Below are positions 51,242-60,870 of a stretch of 64,000 nucleotides of DNA, piece after piece. Positions within the stretch are counted from its first letter, which is position 1, and every line of letters starts with the position of its first letter. Below the pieces are notes generated by a model that did not search any database, had not been told where the DNA came from, and saw nothing but the letters and a program-made list of their open reading frames with translations. A program made the translations under genes and the position numbers. The DNA is from Candidatus Nitrosocosmicus arcticus. GTDB taxonomy: Archaea; Thermoproteota; Nitrososphaeria; Nitrososphaerales; Nitrososphaeraceae. Location of the stretch: NCBI RefSeq assembly GCF_007826885.1, contig NZ_ML675591.1:21231-85230 (forward strand). The letters are read 5' to 3'.

Positions 51242-52744
51242 TTGATAAATACGAGGAACGGTTATAATAATAGCAATAGCTGTGATCTAATAATAAAGAA
51301 TTCAAATGTTGTAATACCCAAAATAGGGGTTATTAAAACAGATATACTAATAGAAAATGGAAAAATTAAAGAGCTAACGAATTCGTCAGCTAATGTCAAT
51401 TATTCAAAATCAATAAATGCAAATGATAAATATGTCTTACCGGGATTAATCGATCCCCACGTACACTACGGAGTATTTTCACCTGTTGAAGTAGCTTCAA
51501 CAACCGAATCCAGATCTGCTGCTGTTGGTGGGGTTACCACTATCATGCGCATGCTTAGAGTATACCAATCATACAAAGATGAAATATCCAAGCACCTAGA
51601 AGCTAGTGCAAAGAACCATTTCATAGACTATGGCATACATGCTTCAATACTGAATTCTGATCAAGTTGAGGATATTTCATATTTGTATCATAGTGGAATA
51701 CATTCATTCAAACTCTACATGAATCTAGGTTCGACTGATAATAGGATATTAATGGATATGTATCCGTATAGAAATTTGCGTTTACCTAAAAATGCCCATG
51801 TTTCAGACGAGCTCTGTAATAGCGTCCTCAGCAAATCTTCTACATTTAAGAACTCTGTTGTTCTAGTGCACGCAGAAGACCACAATACATGTGCGAATCT
51901 CATTAAGGAAAAGAAGATAGAAAACTCGAAAACAGAGAACAGGACTTTAGATACGAGTGCAGAAAATGACAAAAATAATCCTCCATACCCTAGCAAGGAT
52001 AACCCGCTAGACACATGGTCTAAATGCAGACCTACCAAGAGCGAAGTAATCGCTATAAAAAAGATAATGAATATGGCTAGAAAGTTTGGATCCAATATTT
52101 ACTTTGTTCATATAGGATCTAATGATGCATTGGATGCTATTCTATATGAACGGCAAATTGGAGGATGTAACGCCTATATTGAAACGTGTCCACATTATTT
52201 GACGCACTCAGTCGATTTTAACGATATAAGGGGCAAGGTTGTACCACCTTTACGCTCCAAGTATGATATAGCTAGTTTATGGAGTGCTATAAAGAACGGA
52301 GTGATCGATACGATAGGAACCGATCATGTCGCAAATACCTTGAGTATAAAGTTAGGGGATAATAATGATATTTGGACCGCACTGGCAGGATTTCCTGGAG
52401 TAGCCACTATGCTACCGGTATTACTACATTATGGAGTAAACTTAAGACAGCTGCCAATACTGCGCTTGGCGGAATTGACCAGTTACAACACTTCAAAGAT
52501 ATTTGGAATGTTTCCTAAGAAAGGTACTATACAAAAGGGTTCAGATGCAGATTTGGTCATTATTGATTTAGATTTAGTACAAAAAGTAACCCCAGACCTC
52601 TTACAATCTTCCTCAGACTACACAATATATGATGGAATTAAATTGCAAGGCTGGCCCACCGCAACCATATCAAGGGGCAAAATAATTATGGAAAATGGTG
52701 TGGTATTTCCTGAAAATCTAGGACATGGCGAATTTATAGGATAA
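51242..52744 (+). CDS. Dihydroorotase / dihydropyrimidinase-type amidohydrolase
   Basis: 500 residues with the amidohydrolase metal site: GLIDPHVHYGVF (HxH), HSFKLYMNLG (possible carboxylated Lys), VLVHAEDHN, IETCPHYLTHS and DTIGTDHVANT. Dihydroorotase class I has about 430-450 residues; an Asn/Lys-rich insert at about 225-250 explains part of the excess. The role in pyrimidine synthesis is likely from the rpiA neighbour, but hydantoinase or allantoinase cannot be excluded. TTG start, 22 bp after rpiA. Confidence 0.8.
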   Translation: MINTRNGYNNSNSCDLIIKNSNVVIPKIGVIKTDILIENGKIKELTNSSANVNYSKSINANDKYVLPGLIDPHVHYGVFSPVEVASTTESRSAAVGGVTTIMRMLRVYQSYKDEISKHLEASAKNHFIDYGIHASILNSDQVEDISYLYHSGIHSFKLYMNLGSTDNRILMDMYPYRNLRLPKNAHVSDELCNSVLSKSSTFKNSVVLVHAEDHNTCANLIKEKKIENSKTENRTLDTSAENDKNNPPYPSKDNPLDTWSKCRPTKSEVIAIKKIMNMARKFGSNIYFVHIGSNDALDAILYERQIGGCNAYIETCPHYLTHSVDFNDIRGKVVPPLRSKYDIASLWSAIKNGVIDTIGTDHVANTLSIKLGDNNDIWTALAGFPGVATMLPVLLHYGVNLRQLPILRLAELTSYNTSKIFGMFPKKGTIQKGSDADLVIIDLDLVQKVTPDLLQSSSDYTIYDGIKLQGWPTATISRGKIIMENGVVFPENLGHGEFIG

Positions 52745-52808
52745 GAATCTCATTATAAAAGAATAAACATAGAATCGGCTAACATATTAAATCAAAAATT
52801 TTTTAAAA

Positions 52809-53228
52809 TCATGGGAACGGGATTACACTTGAATAATCCTTCTCGTCGTCAGATTCGTCTGCCATATTTGAATTAAACGGCAAAGCCATAGGCACATCAT
52901 CGTTGCTGCTGGTGGTAGTGGTGGTAGTGGTACTGCTGCTGCTCTTGTCGTTATTGTTGTCGTCGTTATTGTTGTTGCTGCTGCGGCTCTTGTCGTTATT
53001 GTTGTCGTCGTTATTGTTGTTGCTGCTGCTGCTACTACTGCTACTGCTCTTGTCGTTATTGTCGTCATTTTGATCGGATTTTAAGCCAGGTACTGGATTA
53101 GGTTGAGCGGGATTATTATCTAGATCAATACCAGTAGTGGCATGAACCATTCCAAAGTCATTAACAGAAAAAACTAGAGTAGCTATTGTTACAAGTATAA
53201 TACCATAAAATTTCAATCCACGATTCAT
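52809..53228 (-). CDS. Secreted Ser/Asn/Asp low-complexity protein
   Basis: A 139-residue protein with a signal peptide (residues about 5-28), a short conserved-looking part (TGIDLDNNPAQPNPVPGLKS), then Ser, Asn and Asp runs (SSSSSSSSSNNNNDDNNNDK) and an end MADESDDEKDYSSVIPF. The runs arise from triplet repeats (TCG/AAC/GAC) prone to slippage. It is probably a flexible surface protein. Confidence 0.55.
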   Translation of the reverse strand: MNRGLKFYGIILVTIATLVFSVNDFGMVHATTGIDLDNNPAQPNPVPGLKSDQNDDNNDKSSSSSSSSSNNNNDDNNNDKSRSSNNNNDDNNNDKSSSSTTTTTTTSSNDDVPMALPFNSNMADESDDEKDYSSVIPFP

Positions 53229-53329
53229 ATGTATAATTAAATTATTAGATTTACATATTAATGGATTTTGATAAATATTTCTATATTATTAATTTAGAAA
53301 TTTATTGTGTACAATAAACTATTTATTTC

Positions 53330-53569
53330 TTATGGAATATCATTGACATAAGTTACATTAAATTTATTGAAGTATGATGATCCGAGATCCTTAATCATCT
53401 GGTACGGAGGAATGAGCAAAGGTATTATATTTCTATCAATATTTTCCTGGGCATAAGACAGGCTACCCCTTATTTCGAAATTTATTAACATTACCCATAT
53501 AATAAAAGTAGATAATATTATTAAATTAATTTTTTTCAAGAATGTTATATTTAATTTTACCATAATCAA
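53330..53569 (-). CDS. Small secreted or membrane protein
   Basis: 79 residues; hydrophobic stretch INLIILSTFIIWVMLINF near 14-31, then SLSYAQENIDRNIIPLLIPP and a short end. It reads as a signal peptide plus 45-residue mature part. It may be linked with the protein before it. The function is unknown. Confidence 0.5.
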   Translation of the reverse strand: MIMVKLNITFLKKINLIILSTFIIWVMLINFEIRGSLSYAQENIDRNIIPLLIPPYQMIKDLGSSYFNKFNVTYVNDIP

Positions 53570-53782
53570 TATTTAAGTTTTGACTATAGTACCGAATCAA
53601 TAGTGAAATCAGAGAAAAATTCCACGAAATTAGTTTCAGTTAGATTCAAGAAATGAAAAATCCTACAAGCACTAAAATTCTGATCATCAGATAAAAATGT
53701 CCAAATTTATTTATTGTAAAATCAATACAATTATCACGCACACATCCATCCATACATCGATCCTTGTTTTGCGTGTGAAATG

Positions 53783-53815
53783 TCAGGTCAGGTCAGGTCA
53801 GGTCAGGTCAGGTCA
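53783..53815. repeat. TCAGG pentamer array in the gap before the ABC genes
   Basis: Six exact copies of TCAGG and a partial seventh, in a 470-bp intergenic region (53570-54042) with no clear gene. A five-base unit cannot keep a reading frame, so it is a slippage site in non-coding DNA. A role in phase-variable transcription of the ABC genes downstream is possible but unsupported. Confidence 0.85.
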
Positions 53816-54042
53816 AAATATGCCCATAGAAGTGAATCGTTTTATTTGTTTATCCATAGGAACTTTGATAATACATCTTTCTCCAACCCAGCTGAGATAA
53901 GTGCTAAATTTAGTTTCACATTTTGAGGATAATAATAGTTTTACCGGGAATAATTCAGTAAAAAGATCAGATGGTAAACTTAAAAGAACTGTTTTCAATT
54001 TTTATATAACTAATGAGTAATAAGTTTGAATTGATATCTTAA

Positions 54043-54756
54043 ATGGCGTCTTCATCTCCTTCTTCTGATTCAATCCTCAAAGTTGAACGCATTTACAAAA
54101 GTTATGCTTCAACAGCTGGAGAAACACCAATACTAAAGAATATTGATTTTGAGGTCAAAAGGGGAGAATTTGTGGCCATTGTAGGTCCCTCAGGTAGCGG
54201 TAAATCTACACTTCTAAATATACTAGGGACTTTAGATCGACCGACAACCGGAGACATCTATATCAATGGTGTAGATGTATTTTCTTTAAATGATCATGAT
54301 CTGGCTTATTTAAGAAATAATGCGATTGGATTCATTTTTCAGTCTTATAATTTGATAAATAGAGCTTCTGTTTTAAAGAATATTGAAATTCCCTGTATAA
54401 TATCAGGATTAAATAAAAAGGAGCGGTTAGAAAGAGCCTCAAAAATTATGGAATTGCTTGGAATTGAGGACAAAGGCAGTTTTAAACCATTCAATTTGAG
54501 TGGCGGTCAACAACAACGAGTTGCTATCGCTAGAGCCTTAATGAACAATCCCTCCATAATTTTGGCTGATGAACCTACTGGTAATTTAGACACTAAAACT
54601 GGTAATGAAGTATTTAATTTGCTAAAGATGTTATCTAATAAGTACGATAGGACCATAATAATGGTCACGCATAATTCTGAGTTGGCAATTAAAACCGATC
54701 GAATAATATATCTCAAGGACGGGGAAATAGAACGCGAAGAAAAAATAGTTACATGA
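54043..54756 (+). CDS. ABC transporter ATPase, MacB/LolD type
   Basis: A 237-residue nucleotide-binding protein: Walker A GPSGSGKST near 48-56, Q-loop FIFQSYNLI, signature LSGGQQQRVAIARAL near 152, Walker B IILADEPTGNLD and H-loop MVTHNSE. The family energises MacB/FtsX-type permeases that move or extract substrates at the outer face. The matching permease follows at 55112. Confidence 0.9.
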   Translation: MASSSPSSDSILKVERIYKSYASTAGETPILKNIDFEVKRGEFVAIVGPSGSGKSTLLNILGTLDRPTTGDIYINGVDVFSLNDHDLAYLRNNAIGFIFQSYNLINRASVLKNIEIPCIISGLNKKERLERASKIMELLGIEDKGSFKPFNLSGGQQQRVAIARALMNNPSIILADEPTGNLDTKTGNEVFNLLKMLSNKYDRTIIMVTHNSELAIKTDRIIYLKDGEIEREEKIVT

Positions 54757-55111
54757 AATATTTTACTTATAAATTTGACGATGTAAGCATGCAAATCCAT
54801 TCTTTTTCATTACTTCTTAGATAACTTTAAGTCTATTTTGACATATGTAATAGTAATAATTGTGATGATCACAATGACACGGATAAAAGCAGTGGCGACA
54901 GAAAATAAAAAGACGAGAAAGAATCATCAAATTTACAAATTCACTTTCTTAAACGAAAAGATCCGTATATCATCTCACTTTAATTTCATCCTACATATCA
55001 CTGGTTTTTTGATTTTCCATTTAATGAAAATTTTCCAATATTGCCCTGATAGTCCACCTCAAATGAGATTTGGATCGGATTATGAATGTATAGGTAGAAG
55101 GGATAGATTCT
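54757..55111. other. Gap between ATPase and permease genes
   Basis: 355 bp between two partner genes is long. The one ORF here (TTG 54838) has irregular composition and overlaps the permease start, so it is not called. The region may hold a separate promoter for the permease. Confidence 0.4.
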
Positions 55112-56386
55112 ATGGATATTAGGGAAATATTTATTTTGTCATTTCAGGCTCTGAAAGAGAGAAAAATCAGGTCTCTCCTGACCATTTTAATGGTTATGGC
55201 GGGAACTAGCCTACTAGTAGCAGTAAATGGTGTTGGAGCTGGGTTTACTGAATTCTTTAACAAACAGTTTAGCAATTTAGCTCCCAACATTCTGTTTGTT
55301 ACAAGTGGTCAGGAACAGGGTTCAAGTACAGTCGGCTCCACTGAAGGAGGAGGTGGAGGAGGGGGTGGAGGCTCTGCTGGTTCCAAGATCACATTAAATG
55401 CAGCAGTAATAAACAGAATTGATTCATTACCATTTATCGAGGAAGTTATCCCATCTTATCAGTCACAGGTATTGGTGAAATCTAGAGGTGAGGAAAAAAC
55501 AAATGCAGCACTATCTATCGATCCAAATAAACTATTTGTAATTGCCCCTACCCTGGATTTACAAGAGGGGTCTCAAATTAAACAAAATGATCCATCCGCA
55601 ATTGTAATAGCAGAAAACATTGCCAAACCTCCTGGCGAAGACAATCCATTTGTAACATTGGGGGAGACCATAGAATTAGAATATTCATTTATTGATGACA
55701 CAACCGGTAAACAAGATACAATAACGAAGAACTTTTTAGTTACCGCAATAATGGAATCTACAGGTAATCCAACCATAGACAATGCAGCGGTCATTAACTT
55801 GGATGCTGGCGATTCCCTTTTTCAAAAATCAGGTAAATATGACTCATTATTCGTAGTAGCATCATCCAACGAATTAGTTGATATTGTCGAAAGCGAAATT
55901 AAGAAATTGTATGGAAATGATATAGGGGTAACCACAGTAAAAGCCATACTTAAGACCATCGAACAATTTACAGGCGGGATTACCTCTTTCCTGTTGAGCA
56001 TAGCCATAATTTCATTGATTGTTGGTGCAGTAGGAATAATTACCACATTATATACTTCTGTGGTTGAAAGAATCAGGGAAATTGGTACATTAAAAGCTAT
56101 AGGTGCGCAAAGCTCTAACATTTTGACAATGTTTGTTTTTGAAGCTTTGATAATAGGCATGCTGGGTGCCTCTATGGGCTTAATTGGAGGTGTCGGTGGA
56201 GGTTATGCACTGTCCCAGGCTACTCCCAGAAATGAAGGCGACCCTCCCCTCATACCCCTTTTTTTTATGAGCGATATGATTACAGTATGGATAATCTCTG
56301 TTGTCTTAAGTGTAATCGCAGGATTATTGCCAGCTTGGAAGGCATCAAAGGTGAGTCCCATTGAAGCGTTAAGACCAAAAACATAG
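55112..56386 (+). CDS. MacB/FtsX-type ABC permease
   Basis: 424 residues: TM1 (about 18-40, RKIRSLLTILMVMAGTSLLV), a periplasm-side MacB_PCD domain (about 45-280) with a poly-Gly linker (GGGGGGGGG near 82-90), and an FtsX C-domain with three helices (about 285-420, TSFLLSIAIISLIVGAVGII, then ERIREIGTLKAIGAQSSNIL). Such permeases change shape without a transport channel to extract lipoproteins or small molecules. It pairs with the ATPase at 54043. Confidence 0.88.
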   Translation: MDIREIFILSFQALKERKIRSLLTILMVMAGTSLLVAVNGVGAGFTEFFNKQFSNLAPNILFVTSGQEQGSSTVGSTEGGGGGGGGGSAGSKITLNAAVINRIDSLPFIEEVIPSYQSQVLVKSRGEEKTNAALSIDPNKLFVIAPTLDLQEGSQIKQNDPSAIVIAENIAKPPGEDNPFVTLGETIELEYSFIDDTTGKQDTITKNFLVTAIMESTGNPTIDNAAVINLDAGDSLFQKSGKYDSLFVVASSNELVDIVESEIKKLYGNDIGVTTVKAILKTIEQFTGGITSFLLSIAIISLIVGAVGIITTLYTSVVERIREIGTLKAIGAQSSNILTMFVFEALIIGMLGASMGLIGGVGGGYALSQATPRNEGDPPLIPLFFMSDMITVWIISVVLSVIAGLLPAWKASKVSPIEALRPKT

Positions 56387-56505
56387 ACGATCGGTATTTG
56401 GGTCAAAAAATCACTGAATCTTCAAAATAACCGCATTCTTTGCAGAGTTTTTGAATGTAAATAATATAATACTAATTTATAACAAATGTTCTAAATATTA
56501 TACCA

Positions 56506-57744
56506 ATGGCTTTTAAACTTACGTCTTTATGCTGCACAGGCCTATTCACCGTGTGGACCTGCTTATTTATTTTATTGATCACTCAGACCAAGTCAGTTGA
56601 AATTGGATTGAGTAGTGCTCAAACTATTAACGATCCGAACCTTAGTTTACAACAAGTCTACAATGGTTTTACGTCGCCTACGGGAATGGCATTTCTTGAC
56701 GATTCCGGAAACAATAGTATAGTAATAGAAAAAAAAGGTAATGTAAGATTAATTTCAGATGGCGTATTACAGGAAACTCCGTTAAAGCAATTTGAAGTCA
56801 ATTTTGAAAGTGAACGTGGTTTATTAGGAGTGGAAGTAATGAAAGAAAATAACTCTACACTAGTTTTCTTTTATGTTACCGAAAACGGCGCTGATCAAAC
56901 CGTGACAGACCCCGATGTGAGTTTGCGCAATAGAGTATATAGTTTTGACTGGGATGGTACTAATCTCATCAATCAAAAGCTTATCTTGGATTTGCCCGCC
57001 ATACCAGGTCCAAATCATAATGGTGGTAAGATAACTCTGGGCAAAGACAACAATCTCTACGTTATAATAGGGGATTTGAATCACAGAACTAAATTACAAA
57101 ATTTTGAGAATGGAGGAGATCCAGACTATACTGGTTCTATTTATCGGATTGATCCGCATTCAGGTTCAGCACCTGTCGATAATCCTTTTATAGAGAGCGA
57201 TGTTCCAAATATTGATAAAACTTTTGCATATGGTATTAGAAATTCCTTTGGTCTTACGATAGATCCGATTACTGGAGCTGTTTGGGATACAGAGAACGGT
57301 CCCTCCTTTTCTGATGAAATAAATCTGGTCGAGCCGGGATTTAATAGCGGTTGGAGATCAATAATGGGTCCTGCCCCATCAACTAACGAAATAGAAGATC
57401 TGGTGTTCCTTTCACCCAATTCTAATTATTCAGAGCCAGAGATAAGTTGGCTTGAGCCTATCGCACTCACAGACATAGAATTCATCAATAGTACTAATTT
57501 GGGACCTGATTACACTAACAATATTTTAGCAGGAGATCATAATAATGGTAACCTGTATTTTTTTAAATTAAATGACAAAAGAGACGGATTGGAAATTCAA
57601 GACGCTGTTATTGATTCAGAGGAAGAATTAAATAATTATATTATAGGAGCAGAATTTGGCAGCATTACTGACATACAAACAGGTCCAGATGGAGATATAT
57701 ACATCGTTTCCTTCGAAAATGGAAGTATATATAAAATCTCCTAA
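56506..57744 (+). CDS. Secreted PQQ-type sugar dehydrogenase (GSDH family)
   Basis: A 412-residue six-blade propeller enzyme with signal peptide (residues about 8-38). Motifs: FTSPTGMAFLDDSG, GPNHNGGKITLG, IGDLNHRTK, FAYGIRNSFGLTIDPI and DTENGPSFSDEINLVEPGFN. Members oxidise aldose sugars with PQQ outside the cell, or bind sugars without it. Cofactor supply in these archaea is uncertain. It follows the ABC permease by 120 bp in the same direction. Confidence 0.8.
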   Translation: MAFKLTSLCCTGLFTVWTCLFILLITQTKSVEIGLSSAQTINDPNLSLQQVYNGFTSPTGMAFLDDSGNNSIVIEKKGNVRLISDGVLQETPLKQFEVNFESERGLLGVEVMKENNSTLVFFYVTENGADQTVTDPDVSLRNRVYSFDWDGTNLINQKLILDLPAIPGPNHNGGKITLGKDNNLYVIIGDLNHRTKLQNFENGGDPDYTGSIYRIDPHSGSAPVDNPFIESDVPNIDKTFAYGIRNSFGLTIDPITGAVWDTENGPSFSDEINLVEPGFNSGWRSIMGPAPSTNEIEDLVFLSPNSNYSEPEISWLEPIALTDIEFINSTNLGPDYTNNILAGDHNNGNLYFFKLNDKRDGLEIQDAVIDSEEELNNYIIGAEFGSITDIQTGPDGDIYIVSFENGSIYKIS

Positions 57745-57794
57745 TCTCTTTTCAAATTAAATATTTATTATATCGAATCCACTAATAAGAATAA

Positions 57795-58130
57795 ATGAAA
57801 AAAGAATTCATAGTTGCAAAAATTGAAGCATCCATTGATGGTTCTCCTTATATATATGTATCATTCAAGGATCCAAACGAATATTTAAAATCTGGTGATA
57901 AGCAAATGAATCCTTTTGGTTCCAATGTAATGGCTTTTACTTCTCCAGAAGATCTTATGAAGAATCTACCTAAAGCCATGTCAAATATATCTAATATGTT
58001 CGGTGGTGGAGGCGCAGTAAGCGATGCTCCTACTTTCAAAGTAACCATGAAAGAATATGATGAACTAAAGATCAAGGTCGGAGATAAAGTAGTTATAGAT
58101 ATTGAAAGATATGAACAAAACGATACCTAA
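57795..58130 (+). CDS. Conserved hypothetical protein
   Basis: 111 residues: MKKEFIVAKIEASIDGSPYI, a middle with GGGGAVSDAPTFKVTM, and EYDELKIKVGDKVVIDIERY at the end, like a small barrel closing with a KVGDKV beta turn. It is cytoplasmic. It may belong to a family shared by thaumarchaea; the function is unknown. Confidence 0.6.
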   Translation: MKKEFIVAKIEASIDGSPYIYVSFKDPNEYLKSGDKQMNPFGSNVMAFTSPEDLMKNLPKAMSNISNMFGGGGAVSDAPTFKVTMKEYDELKIKVGDKVVIDIERYEQNDT

Positions 58131-58218
58131 GATATCCCAACCTCAAAAAATGAGGCTTAGTCCTCAAACATTCTAAGAATAAGAAAAAAAGTGATGCAGT
58201 ATTTGCGTCCTTCCTTAG

Positions 58219-58545
58219 TTATTCACTTTTCTCTGAACCATTTAGATGCTTTCCTTTAATTTCTAATAATTCATGTTGTTTTTTGTCTTCTAGGGTAGTC
58301 AGGACCGCTCCGCATTCGAAGCAAAAATAGTTTGACGTTAACCTTGCCATCGGATCAACAAGGGTGAGATTTCCTTTATCAGGGGTCTCAGGACCGTTAG
58401 CAGTAAATTTCTCACCCGCAATTTCCTCATTGGCTTTAATATCAGGACTAGTCTGAGTTCCAACTTGAGTAGTTTGATCATTATTATTTTTTACACCATT
58501 ATCAACGCTGCTGTTTTTATCCGAACTTGTTTCGTTCAATTCCAT
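58219..58545 (-). CDS. Hydrophilic protein with C2H2-like zinc finger
   Basis: About 108 residues. A disordered, polar N-part (NGVKNNNDQTTQVGTQTSPD) is followed by YFCFECGAVLTTLEDKKQHE and IKGKHLNG: CxxC, then His pairs, spaced as a C2H2-type finger. ATG 58545 with a GAGG 8 nt before it is chosen over ATG 58581. Possible DNA, RNA or protein contact. Confidence 0.6.
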   Translation of the reverse strand: MELNETSSDKNSSVDNGVKNNNDQTTQVGTQTSPDIKANEEIAGEKFTANGPETPDKGNLTLVDPMARLTSNYFCFECGAVLTTLEDKKQHELLEIKGKHLNGSEKSE

Positions 58546-58756
58546 TTTTTCCCTCGGTTCATATGATAACAAAAGTACCATATCAATGATTTTATATATT
58601 ATTTACTTTGAGTAACTAAATCGTAGGAGTAACAAGTATCAATAAATATTTTTTCTTGTTGTTCTTGCTTGTCCGCTATGAATTACTCTGGAGAACCTAA
58701 CTGGCCTGTTATAACGGTTATAAACGGAATCAGGTTGAAAATCGTTTTCTAAACTC

Positions 58757-59302
58757 TTATTTTACGTTCTGAGTACTATTAATGTTTATAAATTCTGCCA
58801 GTTCGCGTTTTTCATCATAGATGATTACACAAGGACCGTCATTAATATATTTAGAAAAGAAATTTCTGTTCAGGGGCCCTGGGTTCAACACAAGTGTTTT
58901 TCCCATTTTTTCAATTCTTTTAATATGCGTATGACCAAGTATCAAAATATCGAATAACTGACTTTCCATTAAGGATTCTGACAAGTCACAGTTTGTTCCA
59001 TGATATATAGCTATATTTTTTGATGAAATTAAGAGTTTTCCAAATTCGTTTAGAAAATGAGCATTTTCTATTTCATCGAACTGCCTTGTGATACCCATTA
59101 ATTCCCCATCATTGTTTCCCCTAACGCCATAAAATATTGTTTCTTTATTTAATTTCTTGAATAAACTAATCATTCCGGGATACACGTAATCACCTGCATG
59201 GAAAACATAATCTACTTTCAGCATGTTAAAAATATTTATTGCTTTTTCAGTATTTTCAACATCATCGTGTGTATCTGAGATTACGCCGATTTTCACTATC
59301 AA
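58757..59302 (-). CDS. YfcE/MJ0936-type phosphodiesterase
   Basis: A 181-residue metallophosphoesterase with all five motifs: ISDTHDD, FHAGDYVYPG, VRGNNDGELMG, IAIYHGTN and LGHTHIKR. It uses two metal ions to cleave phosphodiesters; the substrate is unknown. It stands alone; 59303-59581 upstream is GA-rich and shows no gene. Confidence 0.87.
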   Translation of the reverse strand: MIVKIGVISDTHDDVENTEKAINIFNMLKVDYVFHAGDYVYPGMISLFKKLNKETIFYGVRGNNDGELMGITRQFDEIENAHFLNEFGKLLISSKNIAIYHGTNCDLSESLMESQLFDILILGHTHIKRIEKMGKTLVLNPGPLNRNFFSKYINDGPCVIIYDEKRELAEFININSTQNVK

Positions 59303-59581
59303 TAGTTTTTTTAACCATCATAAAAAATCTTGTGATTTTCATAAATGACACCTGGTCAGGTAACATTCAAGAAGCAAGTTAAAACATACCAATACCAAGT
59401 GCCAAAATATTGGAATTAATTTGCTTTAAATAGTTTTAATAGTCTGTGAATCGCAAATTTCGAAAACTTTCTTAACTACGTAATCATGAACTGTTTTTTT
59501 AAGGCTCTGAATTGATATTATTGGTGATAAAGGGATGAATTTTGGAGGAGGAGGATGAAGAGCGAGAAGTGAGGACATATT

Positions 59582-60160
59582 TCATGACTGTTTTTTCACA
59601 TAGACAGATTCTTTCTTATCTGATCTATGAATCATATAAAAAGCATGACAAGAAATTATCAGAGCCGCAAGAGTCATCTTAGTTGCAAAAACTAAATTCC
59701 ATGGTGTTTCTGGGTTAGGATAGCTTATATTGATTTCATCAAAATTCAAAGAGTTATTGATTGTATTTACAGTAATCAACGATCCCCACACAGTAAAATT
59801 GTAAGTAAATTCATAGGCTGCAACAACTATCAAGATAATGGATAATACAGATAATACAGATCGGACTATTTTGGGTGTATTCTGTACTCTGCTATAACCG
59901 ATTTTGGTAACACAAAACCATGTGATAACTGAGAAAATTGCTAGATAGGTAACCAATTTCCCAGATCCATCAAAGATCAAATCGTTTTTTACAATTGTTT
60001 CTCCTATATTTAATGCACCGGTTTTATCATATTCCACCCAACTCCAATACATTCCAAATATTGTTATGTACAGCATCATGAATGCTGAAAAATAGAAAAA
60101 TACTATGTAAACATAGCGTGAATCAACACTATGGAAAAAATTGGTCAACGTATTATTCAT
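59582..60160 (-). CDS. Membrane protein with 4 helices
   Basis: 192 residues with four hydrophobic helices (about 17-38, 70-88, 102-122 and 160-180) and an external loop between the last two (about 123-155). No metal or catalytic motif was seen. It ends in a basic cytoplasmic tail. It follows the TfuA gene by 50 bp on the same strand, so it may be part of that operon, perhaps a transporter or immunity-type protein for the TfuA-YcaO product; this is inferred. Confidence 0.55.
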   Translation of the reverse strand: MNNTLTNFFHSVDSRYVYIVFFYFSAFMMLYITIFGMYWSWVEYDKTGALNIGETIVKNDLIFDGSGKLVTYLAIFSVITWFCVTKIGYSRVQNTPKIVRSVLSVLSIILIVVAAYEFTYNFTVWGSLITVNTINNSLNFDEINISYPNPETPWNLVFATKMTLAALIISCHAFYMIHRSDKKESVYVKKQS

Positions 60161-60210
60161 GAGTAGTACTCTAGATAAATTGGAGCGAATATAAAATTAA
60201 CTTTATTGAT

Positions 60211-60870
60211 TCAAGGTTCGTAGATATTTTTGATGTGTTTTAATAATCGTACAGCATCTCTTTCCTTCAAACTCTTTTTATTGTTCAGAATATACTCTCT
60301 AAAACTTTCAAGCTGAGAATGGATTTCAGGATACTTTGATTTACATTTGTCCAAAATATCTTCGTATGTCCTATAAGGAAAATAAGTCTGTTTTGATATT
60401 CTAAGGATCGATCTTCTAGTCATATTGTCTATGATCTTGTATTTTTGGGCTAAAAACAAATTGTATCTAATATCAATCAATGCTTCTGACTTGTAATTTG
60501 TATAATCCGTAAACGTCACAGCAACTTCATCATCAGACTCCAAGATTCCATCCCTAAATAGTCTATAAATTTTTCCTATTCCTATCATTCCATACTTGCC
60601 AAGTTCAACAGCACGAAGTGCGCCCAAACTTGATGACCCAAAAACCTTTACATTTCTTTTTCTGACTAAATTATACACTTCAATTGGTGTGGGTGGATAA
60701 TCCTGAAGAAAATATCCGTCAATCAATCCAACGATATCTACTTCTTTTAGTATCAACTGCAGAATGTCTCCTTTTTTAGCTGGTAGTCTGTAATCTGCGT
60801 CTAAAATTTTTCTTGCTTTTTCCCTTGATATAGAGGGTCCTAAAAATATTACAGGTTTGGACCTAACCAT
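60211..60870 (-). CDS. TfuA-like thioamidation partner
   Basis: 219 residues. VIFLGPSISREKARKILDAD at the start and VKVFGSSSLGALRAVELGKY near 75-94 are the core motifs of the TfuA family. TfuA proteins work with YcaO enzymes, for example in thioamide formation on methyl-CoM reductase and in thio-RiPP synthesis. Its start overlaps the YcaO stop by 22 bp, showing translational coupling. Confidence 0.85.
   Translation of the reverse strand: MVRSKPVIFLGPSISREKARKILDADYRLPAKKGDILQLILKEVDIVGLIDGYFLQDYPPTPIEVYNLVRKRNVKVFGSSSLGALRAVELGKYGMIGIGKIYRLFRDGILESDDEVAVTFTDYTNYKSEALIDIRYNLFLAQKYKIIDNMTRRSILRISKQTYFPYRTYEDILDKCKSKYPEIHSQLESFREYILNNKKSLKERDAVRLLKHIKNIYEP

Noticed and set aside
54838..55122. 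94-residue ORF between ABC ATPase and permease
   Set aside because: Irregular composition, TTG start and overlap with the permease start; no credible domain. Left as intergenic.
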